From: Candidatus Liptonbacteria bacterium
GTDB taxonomy: Bacteria; Patescibacteriota; Minisyncoccia; UBA6257; 2-01-FULL-56-20
NCBI GenBank assembly: GCA_016212635.1
Contig: JACRFR010000049.1
Location: 1-10,622, forward strand
DNA length: 10,622 nt
Reading direction: 5' to 3'
A program made the position numbers and the translations under genes. Below the pieces are notes generated by a model. That model did no database searches, was not told the DNA's origin, and worked only from the letters and a program-made list of their open reading frames with translations. Positions 6,101 through 10,622 of the stretch are shown in pieces. Positions within the stretch are counted from its first letter, which is position 1; every line of letters starts with the position of its first letter.

Positions 6101-6159
6101 CTGTTCGAGGCCCGACCTCGAACACTCGGCCGGAGGTGTTCGAGGTCGGGCCTCGATAC
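6101..6159. repeat. REPIN with 21-bp perfect inverted arms
   Basis: Arms 6105-6125 and 6136-6156 are exact reverse complements, each a whole REP (TCGAGG, CCCGACC, TCGAACAC). The 10-nt spacer TCGGCCGGAG is in the opposite orientation to the spacer in the 5231-5309 copy. It fills the gap between two convergent genes: 4 nt after the stop of the membrane-anchored protein and 2 nt after the stop of the transposase. No T-run on either side, so it is not a classical terminator, although it could protect both 3' ends. Confidence 0.9.
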
Positions 6160-6884
6160 TATTCGGGATCAATAATTAGATCCGTAATCTCGCTTTCGTG
6201 CTCGTTCCTTTCTGCCAGCCACTGTTCCGTGGCCTGTTCGTATTCTTTCTCGCCCCCGAAAAACTCCAGCAAGAATTCCCGAGAGGTAACGGAGGGAAAG
6301 TTCTTTATTCCGACATAGTCTGGGAAACTGCTCCAACGGTAATTTTTAAGAAATTCCATAGGCGACATCGAAGTGGTCGAGGTGTTCGAGGTCGGGCCTC
6401 GATACATTAAATCGATAGGGTTGGCGTGGATATAAAATGGCAGGTGGACAAAATGGGCGTCCTGATTGACATGCACCGCCTTAAATCTTCCCTGGAGCAA
6501 GGGGCCGACCCGCTCATATATTTTATTGAAGTACATAGTGTAGGCAGTACCTAATTTTTGCATAAATTTAATGATGCCGCCTGGTCTAACTTGTTCCAGC
6601 AAAAGGTGATAATGGTTGGGCATTAAAGCAAAAGCCAAAATTTTGACCAGTATCTTTCTCGGCTTTCTTTCCGTATGAATATAATGAGGCCTGGCCTCCA
6701 TGGATTTATGGGGGTTAAGGTGGCGAACGGTGTTAACAATCGCGTCTAAATCATTTAGTTCAAACATGTCATGAACCATTCGGAAATAGTCTCCTGTTTG
6801 CATAAAAATCTCTCGTTTTTCGACACCACGGTTGTAGATGTGGTAAATCTGGCCCTCTGCGAAATACGGCTTTTTAACGCTCAT
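6159..6884 (-). CDS. REP-associated tyrosine transposase (Y1/IS200-like, RAYT)
   Basis: A 241-residue single-strand DNA transposase of the Y1 HUH superfamily. Visible features: an N-terminal YHIYNRGVEKREIF (14-27), the HUH metal-binding motif MPNHYHLLL (88-96, H91 and H93), the catalytic tyrosine in YIHANP (Y151), and the C-terminal YRWSSFPDYVG (182-192). All key residues are present, so the enzyme may be active. RAYTs act on REP hairpins as single strands and are usually single-copy, non-self-mobile genes flanked by REPs. REPs lie on both sides here (6101-6159 and 6914-6940). Oddly, a complete REP sits in frame inside it (YRGPTSNT, 161-168), and a second palindrome encodes MEARPHY (62-68). 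The start ATG 6884 follows an extended -10 by 9 nt. An upstream open stretch to 7034 is rejected because it overlaps recG. TAG abuts the REPIN. Confidence 0.9.
   Translation of the reverse strand: MSVKKPYFAEGQIYHIYNRGVEKREIFMQTGDYFRMVHDMFELNDLDAIVNTVRHLNPHKSMEARPHYIHTERKPRKILVKILAFALMPNHYHLLLEQVRPGGIIKFMQKLGTAYTMYFNKIYERVGPLLQGRFKAVHVNQDAHFVHLPFYIHANPIDLMYRGPTSNTSTTSMSPMEFLKNYRWSSFPDYVGIKNFPSVTSREFLLEFFGGEKEYEQATEQWLAERNEHESEITDLIIDPE
6381..6405 (-). repeat. REP copy in frame within the transposase gene
   Basis: GGTGTTCGAGG (6381-6391) plus TCGGGCCTCGATAC (6392-6405) is the same unit as the flanking REPs. In the gene's frame it encodes MYRGPTSNT with no stop. It lies in the linker between the catalytic YIHANP motif and the C-terminal YRWSS motif, a variable region in this family. 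Confidence 0.9.
6686..6698. repeat. REP-like palindrome GAGGCCTGGCCTC in the transposase gene
   Basis: A perfect 13-nt palindrome around one central base, with the same GAGG-5-CCTC frame as the REPs but a different stem core. It encodes EARPH (minus strand) in a segment just before the HUH motif. Confidence 0.6.
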
Positions 6885-6893
6885 GATAAAGTA

Positions 6894-6902
6894 AGTATAG
6901 CA
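6894..6902 (-). promoter_or_regulatory. Extended -10 promoter of the transposase gene
   Basis: On the minus strand TG-C-TATACT ends 9 nt before ATG 6884, so the leader would be only about 2-3 nt. No SD is present. The motif lies between the start codon and the REP at 6914-6940. Confidence 0.6.
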
Positions 6903-6913
6903 AACTAGGTTAA

Positions 6914-6940
6914 ACTGTTCGAGGCCCGACCTCGAACAGT
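6914..6940. repeat. REP palindrome with 11-bp arms after recG
   Basis: ACTGTTCGAGG (6914-6924) pairs with CCTCGAACAGT (6930-6940) around CCCGA. It starts 2 nt after the recG stop codon and lies upstream of the transposase promoter, the second REP of the pair that brackets the transposase. Confidence 0.9.
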
Positions 6941-6942
6941 CG

Positions 6943-9417
6943 CTATTCGGGGTGGAGGCGGCGGGCGAGGGCGGCGGCTGATTCGCGGAGGAGCGAGTGG
7001 GCGGTGAGATCGGGATCGGAGGCGAGCAAGTCACGGGCGGATTCTCGGGCGGAACGGACCAGTTCCAAGTCGGTCAGACCGGCGAGCAGGGTATCCGGTA
7101 CGCCGCTTTGGCGTTCGCCCAGAAGTTCGCCCGGGCCGCGGAGTTTCAGGTCATATTCGGCAAGCTCCAGGCCGTTTTTGGCGCGGAGCAGGGCTTCTAG
7201 GCGTCGAGTCGTGGTCTGGGCCACGGATTCGGTGAAGAGCAGGCAGTAGGACTGATGCTCGCCGCGTCCGACCCGACCGTGAAACTGATAAAGCTGGGCC
7301 AGGCCGAAACGATCCGCGCCCTCGATTACCATTACACTGGCGTTTGGGATATCCACCCCGACCTCCACTACCGAAGTGGAAACCAGGACGTCGATCTTGC
7401 CCTCGCGGAAGGCGGCCATGACGGATTCTTTGCTGGGTGCATACAAAGCAGAGACCCCACCTGGCCTCCCCTTAGAAAAGGGGAGGGATGATGGGTCCGG
7501 GTCCGCACTCTTCCGCATTTTGCCGTGCAGCATGCCTACGCGCAGGTCGGGGAAAATTTGTCGAGAGAGTTTCTCGTACTCTTTTATTACTGTCCGAATC
7601 TCTTCAGAGAAAAATGAGGAGTTGGTAGGTCTAATAGGTCGTATAGGTCTAATAGGACCAATAGGTCTAATAGGACTAATATTCGGGCTGTTCCGCGCTT
7701 CTTCTATCCGGGGGCAGATGACGAAGGCCTGCCGGCCGGCTTGAACCTGTTTGCGGATGAAATCATAAGCGGCAGAGCGTTTGCCGGGCGGTACGATGCG
7801 GGTAATGATCTTCTTACGACCTGCTGGCAGTTCGGCGATGGTGGAAATATCCAGATCGCCAAAAACCGTTAGGGCCAATGTCCTAGGAATTGGCGTGGCA
7901 GACATGCTTAAAAAATGAGGGACTAAAGCTGTTGTTCGGTGCATCAGTGCCTGGCGCTGGCGAACGCCAAAACGATGCTGCTCGTCCACTATTACCAATC
8001 CTAGTTTCGAAAACTGTACCGTCTTTTGGATCAGAGCGTGAGTGCCGATCAATATATGCGCTTGGTTATTCTTTATCATTTCTGCCAGGCGCTTTTTGGT
8101 TATGGGCGTTTCCAAATGCCGGCCAAAGTGCGTTTTGGCTTCGCTGCCCAGGAGTAACCCAACGGTAGGGAGTAGAGAGTAGTAGGACTTATTAGACAAA
8201 TAAGACTTATGGGACGGATAAGACGTATTGATCGGCGTGCGTTCCGCGTGAGTACGCATATGGCTCATAAACTTCTTGATCGTTTCGTAGTGCTGGCGAG
8301 CAAGAATTTCGGTTGGTGCCAAGAGAGCCGTTTGGTAGCCGTGCTCGTAGGCCAAGAATGCGGCCAAGACTGCCACCACCGTTTTGCCGGAGCCGACATC
8401 GCCTTGTAATAGACGGTTCATGGGCCGGGGCTTGGCCAAATCCTGGACGATCTCCCAGAGAGAGCGCTTTTGGGAAAATGTCAGCTGGAAAGGCAGCGCC
8501 GCGAGCATGGCGCGGACCCGGTCCAGATCAGAGGGTATGGCGGGCGCCTGCTCTTGAGCCAGGGCCGAGCGCGTTTGCTGATTAGCGAGCTGGAGCAGAA
8601 AAAGGTTTTCGAATTGGAAACGGCGACGGGCCGCTTTGGCCTCCGCCAGGTCTCCCGGCGAGTGAATTTGGCGCAAAGCGGTATTGATCTCCGGCAGATT
8701 GTGCCCCCGCAGTATTTCCTGGGGCAGAGGGTCTGGCAGGCTGCCCAGTCGGGGGAGGGTGTGTTGGATCAAGTAGTGAAGACCGCGGGAAGTCAGACCT
8801 TTGGTTTCGGGGTAGATGGGCACTACGCGCCCGGCTGGGCGCGTCGCGGACTGACGCGGATTTGAGGGAGGACCAGGCGCACCCCACCTCGCCTCCCCTT
8901 GGAAAAGGGGAGGGACACCCCACCTAGCCTCCCCTTGGAAAAGGGGAGGGACACCCCGCCTCGCCTCCCCTTGGAAAAGGGGAGGGACTGATCCGTCCTC
9001 CTCGCTCGCCGCTTCCTGAAAGGATGGGTGCGTGAGGGCCAGTTCTTTCCTGACCAGCGCCACTTTGCCCGAGAAGCGATAGGTTTGGCCTTCGCGGAGC
9101 GAGGAGCGCAGGTAGGGCATATTGAACCAGACCGCTCGTGCCTCGCCGCTCTCGTCTTGAAGGGTTGCTTCCAGGATGGTGCGGTAGCGCCAGTTGCGGG
9201 TGTAGTGTTGGTTCACCGCCGTGACCCTACCTATTACGGTCACAGTTTCCCCGGCAGCGAGATCTGCAATGGGCACGATCCGGGAGTAATCTTCGTAGCG
9301 AGTGGGCAGGTGCCAAAGCAGGTCGCGGACGGAGTGAAGGCCGAGCTTGGGAAAGTGTTTCTGGAAGCGGTTGGCGAAACCACCCAGCGAGTCTAATGGC
9401 ATATCCAGCGTTATCAT
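6943..9417 (-). CDS. recG: ATP-dependent DNA helicase RecG, enlarged by repeat insertions
   Basis: An 824-residue RecG, a superfamily-2 helicase that remodels stalled forks and Holliday junctions. It is over 100 residues longer than E. coli RecG (about 690). The wedge/OB domain covers roughly residues 50-135. Helicase motifs are complete: I GDVGSGKT (339-346), Ia APTEILARQHY (367-377), II DEQH (478-481), III SATPIPRT (506-513), IV QAFVICPRIEE (563-573), V STSVVEVGVDIP (680-691), VI QFHGRVGR (711-718). The C-terminal accessory part with LRGPGELLGERQSG (759-772) is intact. The extra length comes from in-frame repeat insertions at about 145-180, 394-412, 580-598 and 638-658, each between motifs, so activity is probably kept. 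ATG 9417 follows an extended -10 by 8 nt. The gene diverges from the HTH gene. Confidence 0.95.
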   Translation of the reverse strand: MITLDMPLDSLGGFANRFQKHFPKLGLHSVRDLLWHLPTRYEDYSRIVPIADLAAGETVTVIGRVTAVNQHYTRNWRYRTILEATLQDESGEARAVWFNMPYLRSSLREGQTYRFSGKVALVRKELALTHPSFQEAASEEDGSVPPLFQGEARRGVPPLFQGEARWGVPPLFQGEARWGAPGPPSNPRQSATRPAGRVVPIYPETKGLTSRGLHYLIQHTLPRLGSLPDPLPQEILRGHNLPEINTALRQIHSPGDLAEAKAARRRFQFENLFLLQLANQQTRSALAQEQAPAIPSDLDRVRAMLAALPFQLTFSQKRSLWEIVQDLAKPRPMNRLLQGDVGSGKTVVAVLAAFLAYEHGYQTALLAPTEILARQHYETIKKFMSHMRTHAERTPINTSYPSHKSYLSNKSYYSLLPTVGLLLGSEAKTHFGRHLETPITKKRLAEMIKNNQAHILIGTHALIQKTVQFSKLGLVIVDEQHRFGVRQRQALMHRTTALVPHFLSMSATPIPRTLALTVFGDLDISTIAELPAGRKKIITRIVPPGKRSAAYDFIRKQVQAGRQAFVICPRIEEARNSPNISPIRPIGPIRPIRPIRPTNSSFFSEEIRTVIKEYEKLSRQIFPDLRVGMLHGKMRKSADPDPSSLPFSKGRPGGVSALYAPSKESVMAAFREGKIDVLVSTSVVEVGVDIPNASVMVIEGADRFGLAQLYQFHGRVGRGEHQSYCLLFTESVAQTTTRRLEALLRAKNGLELAEYDLKLRGPGELLGERQSGVPDTLLAGLTDLELVRSARESARDLLASDPDLTAHSLLRESAAALARRLHPE
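7465..7486. repeat. Hairpin repeat inserted in recG (copy 1, single)
   Basis: CCTCCCCTT (7465-7473) pairs perfectly with AAGGGGAGG (7478-7486) around AGAA. On the coding strand it is read as SLPFSKGRPGG (residues 644-654), a different frame from the tandem copies at 8880-8987. In the other copies' frame its loop would give a TAA stop. It sits between the HGKM segment and motif V. Confidence 0.85.
7627..7680. repeat. Six 9-nt repeats in recG encoding PIR tripeptides
   Basis: Units AGGTCTAAT, AGGTCGTAT, AGGTCTAAT, AGGACCAAT, AGGTCTAAT and AGGACTAAT run in exact 9-nt register. On the coding strand they encode a run of Pro-Ile-Arg/Gly/Ser tripeptides (residues about 580-598), right after motif IV. 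Confidence 0.9.
8186..8230. repeat. Five degenerate 9-nt repeats in recG
   Basis: GACTTATTA, GACAAATAA, GACTTATGG, GACGGATAA and GACGTATTG. On the coding strand they give a serine every third residue (TSYPSHKSYLSNKSYYS, about 397-413), located between motif Ia and the VGLLLGS segment. They look related to the PIR repeats (both carry ATTAGAC-like units) but are more diverged. Confidence 0.75.
8880..8987. repeat. Three tandem 36-nt hairpin units in recG
   Basis: Units 8880-8915, 8916-8951 and 8952-8987 differ at only one or two positions. Each carries a 9-bp hairpin, CCTCCCCTT / AAGGGGAGG with a GGAA loop. On the coding strand each gives 12 residues, PPLFQGEAR(R/W)G(V/A) (145-180), between the OB domain and the VPIYPETKGL segment. 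Confidence 0.95.
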
Positions 9418-9425
9418 ACAAGTCT

Positions 9426-9434
9426 ATTTTAACA
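9426..9434 (-). promoter_or_regulatory. Extended -10 promoter of recG
   Basis: On the minus strand TG-T-TAAAAT ends 8 nt before ATG 9417. No SD sequence lies between. A nearly leaderless recG mRNA is predicted. Confidence 0.55.
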
Positions 9435-9480
9435 TACGTGTGCCAGAATACGAACAACCACTTCTCTGTTATGTGCAGTA

Positions 9481-9489
9481 TGATATACT
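9481..9489 (+). promoter_or_regulatory. Extended -10 promoter of the HTH gene
   Basis: TG-A-TATACT ends 6 nt before GTG 9496, placing the expected transcription start on the G of the start codon. This supports GTG 9496 as the true start and a leaderless mRNA. It is divergent from the recG promoter within the same 78-nt gap. Confidence 0.65.
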
Positions 9490-9495
9490 AAACAG

Positions 9496-10218
9496 GTGGC
9501 AAGGAACTATCGAAAAGAAGCTGCACTGAAGCTGCGCCATAGAGGATTAAGCTACAATGAGATCAGAAAAACTGTTCCAGTATCTAAAAGCACACTGAGC
9601 ATTTGGTTGAAAGGAGTACTCTTGCGGGCCGAAGACAGAGAGCGCTTATATAAGAAGCGATTACTGGTTCTCCTGCGGGGACCTCGTTGTCAAAAAGAAC
9701 GAAGGGCCAAAGAGGTGGAAGCGATTATCGGTGCGGCCCAGGCGGAAATACGAGTGCCAGTTTCCAAAGATGCCAACCGGCTGTTCGGCGCCGCACTGTA
9801 TTGGGCGGAAGGGAATAAGACGAAAAATATGGGAATCACCAATTCTGATCCATTCTTGATCGCTTATATGGTTCGCTGGCTACAAAGGCAGTTCGGGATC
9901 CCTCCAACCGACCTTAAGGCCTGGTTAAATATTTATGCCCAACAGAACGAAACAGAGCTAAAAAATTTCTGGTCAGATTTGACTGGAATCCCAGTAGCCA
10001 ACTTTGGAAAAACATTCATCAAACCATCCGGCAAAGGATTTAAAAAGAACGATCTTTATTACGGTACTATTCGAGTTCATGTCTCCCGCGGTACGGATAA
10101 GAGGCACAGAATTTACGGGTGGATCCAGGCCGTTTTACAGCCGATCGAGAAAGAAGTAGAATTCGTGCAGCGCAAATGGGAGTCCATTAAAGATACCAAA
10201 CGACCCGCAAATTTGTGA
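9496..10218 (+). CDS. HTH protein of the YWAEG/NSDP family, function unknown
   Basis: A 240-residue protein starting at GTG. Residues 6-40 form a helix-turn-helix: a GLSYNEIRKTV helix, then the recognition helix VSKSTLSIWLKG, as in resolvase-type or transposase-type HTH domains. After a basic helix (41-75), the second domain contains LFGAALYWAEGNK (97-108), ITNSDPFLIAYMVRWL (114-129) and FWSDLTGIP (158-166). Proteins with this layout are frequent in CPR bacteria and some Actinobacteria. The G-x-LYW-x-EG segment and NSDP loosely resemble LAGLIDADG folds, so a nuclease or regulator ancestry is possible but unproven. Ends TGA, 7 nt before tRNA-Lys. No partner genes on the same strand upstream; probably transcribed alone or with the tRNA. 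Confidence 0.8.
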   Translation: MARNYRKEAALKLRHRGLSYNEIRKTVPVSKSTLSIWLKGVLLRAEDRERLYKKRLLVLLRGPRCQKERRAKEVEAIIGAAQAEIRVPVSKDANRLFGAALYWAEGNKTKNMGITNSDPFLIAYMVRWLQRQFGIPPTDLKAWLNIYAQQNETELKNFWSDLTGIPVANFGKTFIKPSGKGFKKNDLYYGTIRVHVSRGTDKRHRIYGWIQAVLQPIEKEVEFVQRKWESIKDTKRPANL

Positions 10219-10225
10219 AAATATC

Positions 10226-10298
10226 GCCCTCGTAGCTCAGCTGGTAGAGCAGTGGTCTCTTAAACCAACGGTCCCAGGTTCGAATCCTGGCGGGGGCA
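10226..10298 (+). tRNA. tRNA-Lys (CTT anticodon)
   Basis: A 73-nt cloverleaf. Acceptor GCCCTCG (10226-10232) pairs with CGGGGGC (10291-10297) with one G-T wobble. The D-stem is GCTC/GAGC, the T-arm CCAGG-TTCGAAT-CCTGG. The anticodon loop CTCTTAA (10257-10263) places CTT at 10259-10261, reading AAG codons. The first anticodon-stem pair is a G-A mismatch (10252 and 10268). The discriminator is A, and CCA is not encoded (CTA follows), so CCA must be added by an enzyme. Confidence 0.95.
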
Positions 10299-10358
10299 CT
10301 AAGGAAAAGCGAGGAGCGAAGAGGGAGGAGCGAAGAGAGAAGAGAGAGATCAATATCG
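10299..10358 (+). repeat. Purine-rich spacer with GAGGAGCGAAGAG repeats
   Basis: From 10300 to about 10350 the plus strand is almost all A and G. GAGGAGCGAAGAG appears twice in direct orientation. No gene or hairpin is visible. Long polypurine runs can form unusual helices, but this is unproven here. Confidence 0.55.
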
Positions 10359-10622
10359 GGAGGTTCAACCTCCGGGGAACCGAAGAATAAATATTTGGGA
10401 GGTTGAACCTCGGGGAGGGGGAGAGAGAGGAGAGGGAAAGGATTAATGTTGGGAGGTTCAACCTCCGGGGAACCGAAGAATGAATATTTGGGAGGTTGAA
10501 CCTCGGGGAAGTCCGAGAAGGGAGAGAGAAAAATTCAATATTGGGAGGTCCGACCTCCACAGGAGGACGGACCTCATCGGGAGGTTCAACCTCGGGGAAC
10601 CGAAGAATAAATATTTGGGAGG
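10359..10622. repeat. Array of GAGGTT/AACCTC palindromes (REP-like), cut by window end
   Basis: Palindromes of the form GAGGTT-S-AACCTC occur at 10359-10373, 10399-10411, 10452-10466, 10492-10504 and 10581-10593, with a variant GGAGGTCCGACCTCC at 10544-10558 and a degenerate one at 10563-10575. A 59-nt block, a palindrome, the AACCGAAGAATAAATATTT spacer and a second palindrome, repeats at 10358-10416 and 10451-10509 with one mismatch. A third block starts at 10580 and leaves the window. It shares the GAGG-5-CCTC frame with the REPs near the transposase. Confidence 0.9.

Noticed and set aside
6101..6159. Intrinsic bidirectional terminator
   Set aside because: The stem is strong but no T-run follows on either strand; at most an mRNA-stabilising or unusual termination structure.
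6885..7034. Upstream extension of the transposase to 7034
   Set aside because: It overlaps the recG 3' end and the REP, while ATG 6884 has its own promoter and a family-typical N-terminus.
2957..10218. Use of the alternative code with TGA as glycine
   Set aside because: TGA ends the HTH gene at a family-consistent length, and no long gene needs TGA read-through.
10237..10560. Minus-strand open frame containing PPGFEPGTVGLRDHCSTS
   Set aside because: This peptide is the antisense of the tRNA, a common false annotation; the rest is translated palindrome array.
10359..10622. CRISPR array
   Set aside because: The repeats are short palindromes with near-identical, not unique, spacers, and no cas genes are present.

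Overview
The window looks like chromosomal DNA of a Candidate Phyla Radiation (Patescibacteria) bacterium or a close relative. This is inferred from the protein families: a surface fibre with GNVGIGTTGP repeats, a short ATK-DL coiled-coil protein, a DUF4143 ATPase, a HEPN/nucleotidyltransferase pair and a Y1 (REP-associated) transposase, all in compact, repeat-rich DNA of medium GC. TGA is used as a stop (HTH gene, 10216-10218) and does not interrupt any long gene, so the TGA=Gly code of some CPR lineages is not indicated.

Layout. 1-329: non-coding, with an inverted-repeat element, a possible promoter and a small hairpin element bounded by a 9-bp direct repeat. 330-1451 (+): AAA+/DUF4143 ATPase. 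1452-1715: non-coding, with 7-nt tandem repeats, one REP copy, an extended -10 promoter and a G-quadruplex motif. 1716-2365 (+): a HEPN gene broken at an A7 run and fused in frame to an apparently intact minimal nucleotidyltransferase. 2366-2573: a 19-codon relic of a secreted-protein start and a palindromic repeat. 2574-2927 (+): coiled-coil protein with 13-residue repeats. 2957-5230 (+): 757-residue secreted fibre-like protein. 5320-6096 (+): membrane-anchored protein with a beta-propeller-like blade. 6159-6884 (-): REP-associated tyrosine transposase. 6943-9417 (-): RecG helicase enlarged by repeat insertions. 9496-10218 (+): HTH protein. 10226-10298 (+): tRNA-Lys(CTT). 10299-10622: purine-rich DNA and an array of GAGGTT/AACCTC palindromes running off the end.

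The unifying theme is small palindromic repeats and the enzyme that may move them. A GAGG-(5 nt)-CCTC palindrome, flanked by TGTTC and GATAC, occurs as paired inverted copies (REPIN-like) directly after stop codons on both sides of the Y1 transposase, and once in frame inside the transposase itself. Other repeat classes (CCTCCCCTT/AAGGGGAGG hairpins and 9-nt repeats) have entered recG in frame at four places, all between rather than inside helicase motifs. This resembles Rickettsia palindromic elements in behaviour.

Gene starts are also distinctive. Four genes (fibre, transposase, recG, HTH protein) have an extended -10 TGnTAnnnT motif ending only 6-9 nt before the start codon and no Shine-Dalgarno sequence, which predicts leaderless or nearly leaderless mRNAs.
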